DNA of 64,000 nucleotides from Cryobacterium aureum (GTDB taxonomy: Bacteria > Actinomycetota > Actinomycetes > Actinomycetales > Microbacteriaceae), in the NCBI RefSeq assembly GCF_002954245.1, contig NZ_PPTG01000040.1, positions 363-64,362 of the forward strand. Direction: 5' to 3'. Below, in pieces: positions 1 to 7,415 of this stretch; the stretch's first letter is position 1; each line of letters begins with the position of its first letter. The notes beneath the pieces are model-generated. The model did not search any database. It saw only the letters and a list, made by a program, of their open reading frames with translations, and was not told where the DNA came from. The translations under genes were made by a program, and so were the position numbers.

Positions 1-23
1 TTCCCCAGTCAAACACTGGGGAA
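1..23 (-). terminator. Hairpin downstream of tRNA-Ser, cut by the window edge
   Basis: A perfect 9-bp stem, TTCCCCAGT/ACTGGGGAA, with a 5-nt loop lies just past the 3' end of the minus-strand tRNA-Ser. In that direction any U-tract would fall before base 1, so a complete intrinsic terminator cannot be confirmed. Position and stem strength favour transcription termination of the tRNA. Confidence 0.4.
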
Positions 24-37
24 TAGAGGGTTTTTCG

Positions 38-127
38 TGGCGGTACCGGTGGGATTTGAACCCACGGTGGAGTCTCCCCCACACGACTTTTCGAGAGTCG
101 CACCTTCGGCCGCTCGGACACGGTACC
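38..127 (-). tRNA. tRNA-Ser (anticodon CGA)
   Basis: The reverse complement folds as a class II tRNA. The 7-bp acceptor stem is GGTACCG/CGGTACC with discriminator G and an encoded CCA. The anticodon loop CTCGAAA gives CGA, which reads UCG. There is a long variable arm rich in G and C, and a T-arm GTGGG-TTCAAAT-CCCAC. The length is 90 nt with CCA. The long variable arm together with the anticodon makes serine certain. Confidence 0.95.
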
Positions 128-213
128 GCCGTCGATTCTAGTAGAGACTGGGGTCTGGCGCGAATCGGTGAACATGCAGCAGACACACGGATGCCGCGGA
201 GTAGCCTCAGTGG

Positions 214-984
214 ATGCGCGAACCAACCCCCAGCATCCGCTCTTTAATCGCTACCGGAGTCGCCGTTGTCGCGACCGGCATCGTGCTCGCCACCACCTGG
301 TTTCGCCGCGACCTCGAACAGCAGAAGGCTATTCTGAACGAAACCCTACCGATGCATTCCGCCTGGTGGCGCGACAACGCCAAGCACCCAGGTGAGCTGC
401 TCTATGTCGCCATCGGTGACAGCGCAGCCCAAGGTATCGGGGCTTCCAACCCGAACAAGAGCTACGTCGGCGTGCTCGCCGATCACGTGCGGCTGGTCAC
501 CGGTCAGACGGTGCGCGTTGTGAACCTCAGCGTGTCGGGCGCCACAGTGGCTTTGGCCGTGCGCGACCAGCTTCCGCGCTTCGCCAAGCTGGAGCCCGAT
601 CTGGTCACGGTCGCGATCGGTGCCAACGATATCGCCCAGTGGAACCCAGCGGCGTTCGAAGCCGACATTCGCACCGTGTTCGCCGCGCTGCCGCCGCACA
701 CCCTTATCGCCGACCTGCCGTGCTTTCACCTGCCGCAGAACGAGGTCAAGGTCGCGGTGGCCAACGCGATCATTCGACGCGTCGCCGACGAACACGAGCT
801 GACGGTGGTTCCGCTGCACTCGACCACCAAACGGGCCGGCTTTCGCAGCATCCTGACGCACGTCGCCCGGGATTTGTTCCACCCCAACGACCGCGGCTAC
901 CTGTCCTGGGCCGAGGCATTTCTGCCAGCGATGAGCGCCGAGGTCGCGCGGGTTTTAGCGCTGAAGGGGGCGTCAGTAACCTGA
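214..984 (+). CDS. SGNH/GDSL-family hydrolase, membrane-anchored
   Basis: This 256-residue protein has one N-terminal hydrophobic segment (about residues 10-30, rich in Val, Ala and Ile), so it is probably anchored with the catalytic domain outside. Block I is IGDSAAQGIG with the nucleophilic Ser near residue 69. GANDIAQWN supplies the block III Gly/Asn, and HPNDRGYLSWAE carries the block V His. This set defines SGNH esterases and lipases; the substrate cannot be told. The ATG at 214 is the only start that keeps the membrane segment. The gene ends 5 bases before the convergent SseB-like gene, with no obvious terminator between them. Confidence 0.85.
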   Translation: MREPTPSIRSLIATGVAVVATGIVLATTWFRRDLEQQKAILNETLPMHSAWWRDNAKHPGELLYVAIGDSAAQGIGASNPNKSYVGVLADHVRLVTGQTVRVVNLSVSGATVALAVRDQLPRFAKLEPDLVTVAIGANDIAQWNPAAFEADIRTVFAALPPHTLIADLPCFHLPQNEVKVAVANAIIRRVADEHELTVVPLHSTTKRAGFRSILTHVARDLFHPNDRGYLSWAEAFLPAMSAEVARVLALKGASVT

Positions 985-989
985 TCGGC

Positions 990-2120
990 TCACTGCTCCG
1001 CAACGACCGAATCGGCGTCCCCCATTGGGGTCTCCAACTCCCATGACCCCGACAACACAATATTGTCCATCAAGGTCAGCAGGGTGTCAGTGAGATCAAC
1101 ATGCGGGCTGGAAAAGGTGATCAGACACAAGCCGCGATGGTCGGGAAACTCAATCCAGTAGTCAACGATGAGAAGCGGTAGGTCTGACGCACCCACGTCG
1201 GCCGACGCGCTCGTCACCCTGCTGTGCCTCACGAGTGGGCCCGCTTGGGTGACCGCGCTGAGAAGTTTCGCGTCGGGGGTCAGCCGTTCGCTCAGCCGCT
1301 TAGCCATGCTCTCGAGATGGGTGCGGCCGCCCTGGGCCGGGCCGAGTTGCTGCCAGTACAACACAACATTCAGCGCGAGCGCCCCGGTGCGGTTGCGCTG
1401 CAACAGGTAGGCCATAAATTCGGCTCCGCCGGCAGCCGCACGTATGCAGGTTTCGGTGAGCCAGCGGGCGAGTTCTCGTCGCAACACCGGCGCCGCCGGC
1501 AGCCCCTTAAGCTGGCGATTGACGAGTTGCTTGACACTCGCGTCTCGTGCGGCGGCATCGTTGAGAGCGATCGAAAACCAGTCCCCGGAAAGCGGCAGGT
1601 CAAAGCCGGTGACCAGCGACAGGCTCGGGTCTCCATCGCTTCGAAATTCAGGCGGATGCGTATCGCCGGTTACCCAGGCCGCCTCGTCATCACCGGGTTG
1701 CGGTTCCAACGCGGCGACCACGTCGGCAACGGACGCGGACATCAGATGAGGGCCGGCCGGGTCGAACACGACCGCATTGAGAAAATCGGCATGCTGAATC
1801 AGAAACGGCACCAGGGAGGCGCCACGCTGTAAGGCAAACTCGCGGTCGGAAATGTCGGTGATGAACTGTGCGAACGTCTCGGTGGACGAAAACAGACAGA
1901 GATTGAAGCGGGGGGCACCCACCGTAGAGTCTGCGGCGGCGAACACGCGGGTCTCGAGCGTACCGGCAGCATTTCGCAACAACGGCACGACGACAAAGTC
2001 GAGGCGGAGCGCCCGACCGATGGCGTCGACGTCCTGATCCTCAAGTGCGGTGGCCAAGTGCGCCGAGCCGACCTCGGCCGTGGCAGCAACGAGAATGCTG
2101 TCGGGCAGTTCATTCGTCAT
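990..2120 (-). CDS. SseB-like protein, last gene of a T7SS toxin-type cassette
   Basis: This 376-residue soluble protein has no signal peptide. The first ~140 residues match the SseB N-terminal-like pattern: ALEDQDVDAIGRAL, then an LCLFSSTETFAQFI core, then VVFDPAGPHLMSASVADVVAAL. The same pattern recurs in the shorter gene at 6079. The C-terminal ~230 residues form a second, unassigned domain. The start ATG sits in an ATGA overlap with the stop of the upstream gene and follows a GGAGAAA ribosome site, so the two genes are translationally coupled. SseB-like proteins often lie near actinobacterial secretion and toxin loci. A chaperone, adaptor or immunity role here is inference. Confidence 0.6.
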   Translation of the reverse strand: MTNELPDSILVAATAEVGSAHLATALEDQDVDAIGRALRLDFVVVPLLRNAAGTLETRVFAAADSTVGAPRFNLCLFSSTETFAQFITDISDREFALQRGASLVPFLIQHADFLNAVVFDPAGPHLMSASVADVVAALEPQPGDDEAAWVTGDTHPPEFRSDGDPSLSLVTGFDLPLSGDWFSIALNDAAARDASVKQLVNRQLKGLPAAPVLRRELARWLTETCIRAAAGGAEFMAYLLQRNRTGALALNVVLYWQQLGPAQGGRTHLESMAKRLSERLTPDAKLLSAVTQAGPLVRHSRVTSASADVGASDLPLLIVDYWIEFPDHRGLCLITFSSPHVDLTDTLLTLMDNIVLSGSWELETPMGDADSVVAEQ

Positions 2121-2875
2121 GACATTTTCTCCACATCAATCTCGTCTTTCGACCCTATCCGCACGGTGCACAGCGCTGCGCGACGGCCACGCAGTGCGTC
2201 CTCGGTCACGTCGACTTCGTTCTCGCGGGCGTCAACGGGAAACAGCTCGAACCGGTCTGTGATCGGCGTCGGATTGGCGAGCACGAGACTGGCACTTGGC
2301 CACCCCGGCGGAGGGCGGAGCGCCGCGAACATGTGAAGGAACGGGGGGTACTCCCGTTTGAGAAGATTAATGGGAAAAGCGCCGAATGACCCGCTCAGGT
2401 CCTGCGCCCACTGCGCCCCCGCAAAATCGCCCGCATAGGTCGGATCGGTGATCCACGGCGTCTCGGCGCGACGTTCATTGTAGATCTGGTCGGCATCCGC
2501 TTGGAGCTTGCAAGCCCGGGCGGCGTCAGCGACAAATTCCACCTCGGCCAACGCACCGACCGAGCCGAGCCTGATGATTTCCGCACGAGCGTTCGCCGGC
2601 GTCTCTGAACCGTCAACCGCGTAAACGACCGCTGAAACCATCCAGCTCTCTCGGTCGGAACAATCGGCCACGGAACGAGCACGAGCCTGGGCAAACAAAT
2701 ACGTCGAGGGGAGGCTGGAATCCACACTCGTATTGCGCAGAAAAACCCCGCGGTTCCAGCCACCGATACGAGCGGATGCCTGCAGCTCGCGCGCTACAAA
2801 ATGGCCCGGCTGGCCCCAAACACCCACGTCGTAGGGGTAGGCCAGCTGCGCGACGGTGCGTCGCCAGACGTTCAC
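2117..2875 (-). CDS. Unknown cytoplasmic protein of the toxin-type cassette; immunity candidate
   Basis: I do not recognise this 252-residue family. It has no signal peptide or membrane segment, is Trp/Tyr-rich near the N-terminus and is acidic overall. I chose the GTG at 2875 because it forms a GTGA 4-nt overlap with the stop of the upstream toxin-like gene; an in-frame ATG at 2929 would force a 58-base overlap. Its own stop overlaps the next ATG by 4 nt. An unknown soluble protein encoded directly after a toxin-like gene and coupled to it is a natural candidate for the cognate immunity protein. That is inferred from position only. Confidence 0.6.
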   Translation of the reverse strand: MNVWRRTVAQLAYPYDVGVWGQPGHFVARELQASARIGGWNRGVFLRNTSVDSSLPSTYLFAQARARSVADCSDRESWMVSAVVYAVDGSETPANARAEIIRLGSVGALAEVEFVADAARACKLQADADQIYNERRAETPWITDPTYAGDFAGAQWAQDLSGSFGAFPINLLKREYPPFLHMFAALRPPPGWPSASLVLANPTPITDRFELFPVDARENEVDVTEDALRGRRAALCTVRIGSKDEIDVEKMS

Positions 2876-4170
2876 GGAACAACGAACGGCAGGTCGTTCA
2901 GCACCGTAATTCCGCCCTGGGCATCCCACGGGATGCGATACTCCGGCGCACCGCCTAAATTTCCTTCATACGGCAAGCCGTGGCGGACCGTCTGTACGGC
3001 CTCGGCGTCATCGAGACGCGCGACGACCACACGGCTCATACCGTTGTCATCGGGAAGGCCCATCTGCATTCGCGGATTACTCAGCCCCTGTACATCGACC
3101 GGGCTCCACGAGCCTCCAGTGGCGTTGGCCTTGCCCCCATAGGCACGCCAAATGGTTTGCCCATTCACGGGCGGGGTCACTGGAGTTCGCATGTCACCAG
3201 CCCACTGTTTCCAATCGGCAGGTCGCAACCGTAGTGACTGCTTGACCGTGATCTGCTGCCCCACCTTCATGGTGACTTTCTCCATCATGAGCACTCGTCC
3301 GACGACTTTCACCGCCGCGCCCATGCCAATGAAGGACAGCGCCACTCCGGCGATGCTGAGTCCGGCCTCTGCCCAACTGCGTTCTCCGGAGGAGGCGAGC
3401 ACGATATTTCCGATCGCGTTGACCACCGCTGCGAGTCCGGCGACCACGAGAAGCGCCGCAGCCAGAAGCTGGCCCACGACCGGAATCCACGAAACCAGCA
3501 GGGCAAGTACGCCCGCGATCGCCGAAACCCAGCCCGCAATGTCCGTGATGACGGCGAGTGTGTCCTTTCCCCAGTTCTCCCACCAACCGTCGTTGAGGTC
3601 ATCCGAGGAAGTGATGTTTTCAATACTGCTGCGTGCAGTCTCAGCGCCCCGGTCACGGCTGGTGACGGCGTCATTAATTCGGGCGATGGCCAGGCCGACG
3701 CCAGCGGATGCCGACACAGCATCCGTTTCAAACGTTTCGGCAACGTTCGTGTACGCGAGCGCCTGCACAGGATCGTTGTCATCGGCGGCCAACCGCAGGT
3801 AGTGACGCTGATGCGCGCTGGACTCGTCTGCTGTTTCCCGGGCGATACGAGCGCTTTCCAGCGCAGACTGCGACTCCTGCTGCGCGGCATCCAACTGGGG
3901 CGCATAGTCCACCAACGCCTGACCGACGGCTCGGTAGCGCCGCTCGGCCAGCAAAATGTTGTCGGCGACCGTGTTCGCGGTCTCCTGCAGCGCTTCGACC
4001 GCCTCCGAGACCACGTTGCCCCCGGCGTCAAGGTTGCGCAGTCGTTGTTCGGCACTCAGGATCGCGTCGGCAACCTCCAGATAGGAGAACCCGCCGCTCT
4101 GCACGATCCCCGGCTCCCCCGGAACCGGGTCGGAACCCCAGCTGACCGGTGTCCAGTCGATGGGCCTCAT
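2872..4170 (-). CDS. Putative T7SS-secreted polymorphic-toxin-like protein
   Basis: This protein has 432 residues. The N-terminus (IDWTPVSWGSDPVPGEPG) resembles the N-terminal signal region of actinobacterial T7SS-secreted toxins. Residues ~30-190 are Ala/Glu-rich helices, likely coiled coil. Residues ~205-260 hold two strongly hydrophobic stretches (AGWVSAIAGVLALLVSWIP and AALLVVAGLAAVVNAIG). The last ~100 residues (WRAYGG, GGSWSPVD, GLPDDN, then HGLPYEGNLGGAPEYRIP) match a C-terminal module I associate with polymorphic toxins. I cannot name that family or its activity. The ATG overlaps the stop of the upstream WXG100-like gene by 4 nt. Secretion and toxicity are inferred. Confidence 0.6.
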   Translation of the reverse strand: MRPIDWTPVSWGSDPVPGEPGIVQSGGFSYLEVADAILSAEQRLRNLDAGGNVVSEAVEALQETANTVADNILLAERRYRAVGQALVDYAPQLDAAQQESQSALESARIARETADESSAHQRHYLRLAADDNDPVQALAYTNVAETFETDAVSASAGVGLAIARINDAVTSRDRGAETARSSIENITSSDDLNDGWWENWGKDTLAVITDIAGWVSAIAGVLALLVSWIPVVGQLLAAALLVVAGLAAVVNAIGNIVLASSGERSWAEAGLSIAGVALSFIGMGAAVKVVGRVLMMEKVTMKVGQQITVKQSLRLRPADWKQWAGDMRTPVTPPVNGQTIWRAYGGKANATGGSWSPVDVQGLSNPRMQMGLPDDNGMSRVVVARLDDAEAVQTVRHGLPYEGNLGGAPEYRIPWDAQGGITVLNDLPFVVP

Positions 4171-4490
4171 TGCGCCACACTTCCCGTTGACGTCGCCGCC
4201 ATCGCGGGCGGAACTTCAATCGACTTCGCCAGCTGGTTGTCGACGTCGTCAAAGGTGTCCGCGCAGCCAGCCGCGCCTTCTGCGAGAAAAGTAATCGAGT
4301 CGACCATCTCGGAGCGACGGTCGTCCCAGCCGTGAGCAAAATCCGTCACAGCGTCGGCCAGCCCGGAATGCCCAACGGCCGCCGCAATCGTGTCACTTCG
4401 CGTGTTGGCATCGTTGAATTCCCGCGCGACAATGGTCAATTCGTCACTCAGCCCCCTCAATGACTGGGTGTTGACGCATAGGTCGGCCAT
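4167..4490 (-). CDS. EspC/WXG100-like small secretion partner
   Basis: This 107-residue helical protein has the shape of ESX/WXG100 partners. It contains GLADAVTDFAHGWDDRRSEM, where GWDDR takes the place of the WxG turn, and a second helix with LAEGAAGCADTF. The start chosen is the ATG at 4490, preceded by AGAGGAG; a longer reading would begin upstream of the ribosome site. It is the first gene of a four-gene unit in which every junction is a 4-nt overlap. Partner proteins of this size usually pair with the downstream effector and carry it to a type VII system. No EccC ATPase is in this window. Confidence 0.6.
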   Translation of the reverse strand: MADLCVNTQSLRGLSDELTIVAREFNDANTRSDTIAAAVGHSGLADAVTDFAHGWDDRRSEMVDSITFLAEGAAGCADTFDDVDNQLAKSIEVPPAMAATSTGSVAQ

Positions 4491-4629
4491 TGCTCCTCTT
4501 TCTCCCCACTGCAGTTGCGTTCTGTTCAGGATACGGCCGAGGCTGACGTTCTGCGACCGCAACTGCAGGTTCGAGCTGCCGTTTGCCGCCACGGATCCGC
4601 CTGTCGGTGGCCCCGGCTAGGCTCGAAAC

Positions 4630-5991
4630 ATGGCAAAATCCGTCTCTACTTTCCGCTGCTCCGAGTGCGGCTGGACCACCCTGAAATGGGCGGGCCGCTG
4701 CGGCGAATGCCAGCAGTGGGGCACCGTCGTCGATGCCGGCCAGGCGACCGGAATCACCCGCAAGCTCAAGGCCATCACGCTCGTCGGCGATGGTATCGCC
4801 CGACCCATCACCCACGTTGAAACGGATGCCGCCGCCCACTGGCCGACCGGCATCAACGAATTCGACCGGGTGCTCGGCGGCGGCATCGTGCCCGGCTCGG
4901 TGATTCTGCTCAGCGGGGAGCCGGGCGTCGGCAAGTCCACCCTGCTGCTCGAGGTCGCGTCCAAGGCCGCCGCCGCGAAGAGCCGCGTGCTCTACGTCAG
5001 CGCTGAAGAATCGGTGAGCCAGGTGCGGTTGCGCGCGGAACGCACCAACGCCCTCGAACCAGAGCTGTACATCGCCGCCGAAACCGATCTCGGTGTGATC
5101 CTCGGGCAGATCGACGCCGTCAAGCCCGACCTCATCATCATCGACTCCGTGCAGACCGTGTCGAGTGCGCTCTCCGACGGGTCGCCGGGCATGCCCAGCC
5201 AGGTGCGGGAGGTCGCATCCACTCTGATCCGAGTGGCCAAAGATCGTGGCCTGCCGGTGCTGCTCGTCGGCCACGTCACTAAAGACGGCTCGATTGCGGG
5301 GCCGAGGGTGCTCGAGCACCTGGTCGACGTGGTCTGCCAGTTCGAGGGCGACCGGCAGACCTCGCTGCGATTCATTCGCGCGCTGAAAAACCGGTTCGGG
5401 CCCACCGACGAGGTCGGCTGCTTCGAGATGACCGGCGACGGCATCGCCGAGGTGCCTGACCCGAGCGGGCTGTTCCTCAGCCGCGCCACCGAACCCGTAG
5501 ACGGTACCTGCGTGACCGTTGCGCTGGAAGGCCGGCGGGCGATGCCGGTGGAGGTGCAGGCACTGGTCACCGACACCCAGGCGCCGAACCCCCGCCGCGT
5601 TACCAGCGGCGTGGACTCCGCCCGGGTAGCGATGCTGCTCGCGGTGCTGCAGGAGCGCGCGGGAATGAACCTCTCCACCAAAGATGTGTACGTGTCGACC
5701 GTCGGCGGCATCCGTCTGAGTGAGCCGGCCGCCGACCTGGCGATCGCCCTGGCCATCGCGTCAGCGTTCACCGGGCTGGCCGTGGCGCACAATGTGGTTG
5801 CGTTCGGCGAGATCAGCCTGGCCGGCGAGGTGCGCGGGGCGCTCATGTCGAAGCAGCGCGTGAACGAGGCCGTGCGCCTCGGCTTCACCACCCAGATCGA
5901 TGCGGCCTGCGGATCGATCCATGCGGCGGTGGCCTTGGCTCTCGGCACCAGCCGCACTCCGCGCGACACCGAACTCGATCGGGCCTTCTAA
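4630..5991 (+). CDS. radA: DNA repair protein RadA
   Basis: This 453-residue protein has the full RadA layout. The C4 zinc motif CSECGWTTLKWAGRCGEC is at residues 9-26. A RecA-type ATPase carries Walker A GEPGVGKST near residue 97 and the RadA-specific KNRFGPTDEVGCFEM near 250. The C-terminal Lon-protease-like domain is inactive. RadA processes recombination intermediates by branch migration. The ATG follows an intergenic gap that also serves the divergent toxin-type cassette, so both promoters must lie within 4491-4629. Confidence 0.96.
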   Translation: MAKSVSTFRCSECGWTTLKWAGRCGECQQWGTVVDAGQATGITRKLKAITLVGDGIARPITHVETDAAAHWPTGINEFDRVLGGGIVPGSVILLSGEPGVGKSTLLLEVASKAAAAKSRVLYVSAEESVSQVRLRAERTNALEPELYIAAETDLGVILGQIDAVKPDLIIIDSVQTVSSALSDGSPGMPSQVREVASTLIRVAKDRGLPVLLVGHVTKDGSIAGPRVLEHLVDVVCQFEGDRQTSLRFIRALKNRFGPTDEVGCFEMTGDGIAEVPDPSGLFLSRATEPVDGTCVTVALEGRRAMPVEVQALVTDTQAPNPRRVTSGVDSARVAMLLAVLQERAGMNLSTKDVYVSTVGGIRLSEPAADLAIALAIASAFTGLAVAHNVVAFGEISLAGEVRGALMSKQRVNEAVRLGFTTQIDAACGSIHAAVALALGTSRTPRDTELDRAF

Positions 5992-6078
5992 ACCAGGCCT
6001 TCTGAACTCGGCCTTCTGGGCCGGATCGCCCGCGCTGGCTCGCGACCTTCCGTCAGCCGATCCCGGTTTGCGGGGCGG

Positions 6079-6486
6079 TTAGTCGTCGTCGCTACGGCCG
6101 AGTTCAGAGCTCAGAGCCTTCAGCAGGTCCGCCGGGGCTGCTTGCATCACGTTGGGTCCGGCAATGTCGAAGAAGACCATCTCCAGGGTCGAGGCGTGCA
6201 CGGTGAGAAATTCCCGCAGCCACTGGCCGTCGCAGACCATGACCTGCGGATCCACGTCGTCGGGGACCACCCGCACGTAGTTCTCCGCGGCGGAGAAGAG
6301 CAGCAGCATCCGTTTGTCTGAGCCTTCACGGCCAAACACGCGCACCTGAGCGGCCTCGCCGTTGACGACGAGTTGCGGCACGATCATGTAGTCATTGCGC
6401 AACGCATAGGCGACGGCGACGACGTCTTGCGCTGCCAGTGCGGCGGCGAGCGCCTCGGAACGGGTGTTGGCAGTCGTATCGGTCAC
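6079..6486 (-). CDS. Short SseB-like protein
   Basis: This ~135-residue protein consists only of the SseB N-terminal-like domain. ALAAQDVVAVAYAL, MLLLFSAAENYVRV and MVFFDIAGPNVMQAAPADLLKAL align block by block with the first 140 residues of the protein encoded at 990-2120. The start is uncertain: GTG at 6486 has a weak GGATGG just before it, and an in-frame TTG lies at 6498; there is no usable ATG. It converges on radA, 87 bases away. The function is unknown. Confidence 0.65.
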   Translation of the reverse strand: MTDTTANTRSEALAAALAAQDVVAVAYALRNDYMIVPQLVVNGEAAQVRVFGREGSDKRMLLLFSAAENYVRVVPDDVDPQVMVCDGQWLREFLTVHASTLEMVFFDIAGPNVMQAAPADLLKALSSELGRSDDD

Positions 6487-6586
6487 CCATCCATTCAATC
6501 AGGCGTGGCCGTGCGCGCCCAGCTGGCAACGCATGCCACGAGCGAACGGATGCCGCGGCCCGCACCCGGGTCATGGTCGCCCATGT

Positions 6587-6679
6587 GGCTAATTCAGGAG
6601 ATCTGCCGTGTATCGGGGCAGGCGCGGCGCTGGTCCGCCGGTCGAAATGGCGCACATGACCGGATCTCCTGAATTAGCC
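6587..6679. repeat. 93-bp palindromic intergenic repeat, copy 1
   Basis: The ends are a perfect 17-bp inverted repeat, GGCTAATTCAGGAGATC and its complement, around a ~59-bp centre. The same terminal repeat and the central 12-mer CTGGTCCGCCGG, at the identical offset of 43 bases, occur in a second copy at 30666-30757. No target-site duplication or ORF is seen. It could be a MITE-like element or a structured RNA or terminator element. It lies between the SseB-like gene and the membrane protein gene, both on the minus strand. Confidence 0.85.
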
Positions 6680-6712
6680 CCCAAACCGAGCGCCAGCAGG
6701 GGCAGATGAGCC

Positions 6713-7360
6713 CTAGTTCAGGATCATCAACGCCGGGTCGGCCGCTTCGATGCCGTCCACGGTCACATGCAGGTAGTACGAGGCTCCGCCGGCCGGAACC
6801 GCGGTGCGGGTTTCGGCCTGGCAGGTGTCGACGGCCGATCGAGTGCGATCCCAGGTGATCGGTGTCGCCAGCGGCATCACCACACCGGGCTTGAGTGTGA
6901 CCTGGGCGTCGATCGGGTTGGTCTGGCAGTCGGTGGAGGTCCAGTAGACGTCCTGCCCGCTCATCACGGTGAACACCTGCTTGGCATTTCCGGCGTTGAT
7001 CACACAGTCGGTGGTTCCGATGTTGGTCAGGCTTAGCGACAGCTGCGGCAGCACGCCGGCGGCATAGTTGGTCGCGTCGGTGACGGCCGCAACCTGCACC
7101 GCGGACGGGTCGCAGGCCGCGCCGCCGACGGCGGTGGCGACCTCCGGAATGGTGGTGGCGGCGTCCGTTGGCGTGGCCGACTCGGTCGTGTCGGCCGCGG
7201 GCGTCTTGGGCGAATCGCCATCGCCCTTGCTCACGCCCGGTTGCACGATGATAAGAAAAAGAATGACAAGCACGGCGAGCAGGCCGAGCCCCACTACGAA
7301 ACGCCGGCGCCGGTACACCTTGCTGGACTGGCGGCCGACCGGTTGCTGGATCGTCGACAT
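6713..7360 (-). CDS. Membrane-anchored extracellular protein, DUF4232-like
   Basis: This 215-residue protein has a short basic N-terminus (YRRRR), one membrane segment at ~20-42, a Thr/Ala/Pro-rich linker to ~75, and a ~135-residue extracellular domain with four Cys that could form two disulfides. The domain's beta-rich pattern (LSLTNIGTTDCVINAG, QDVYWTSTDCQ) resembles actinobacterial DUF4232-type domains. That assignment comes from pattern only. No enzymatic motif is visible. Confidence 0.65.
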   Translation of the reverse strand: MSTIQQPVGRQSSKVYRRRRFVVGLGLLAVLVILFLIIVQPGVSKGDGDSPKTPAADTTESATPTDAATTIPEVATAVGGAACDPSAVQVAAVTDATNYAAGVLPQLSLSLTNIGTTDCVINAGNAKQVFTVMSGQDVYWTSTDCQTNPIDAQVTLKPGVVMPLATPITWDRTRSAVDTCQAETRTAVPAGGASYYLHVTVDGIEAADPALMILN

Positions 7361-7415
7361 GCCCCAAGGTTATTGAAGTTCTGTGTACCGGTGCCGGTAC
7401 TGGCGCGCGTGTCGC

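Noticed and set aside
5983..6030. Three GGCCTTCT repeats at the radA stop
   Set aside because: Too short, and part of the coding end. No hairpin or regular spacing that suggests function.
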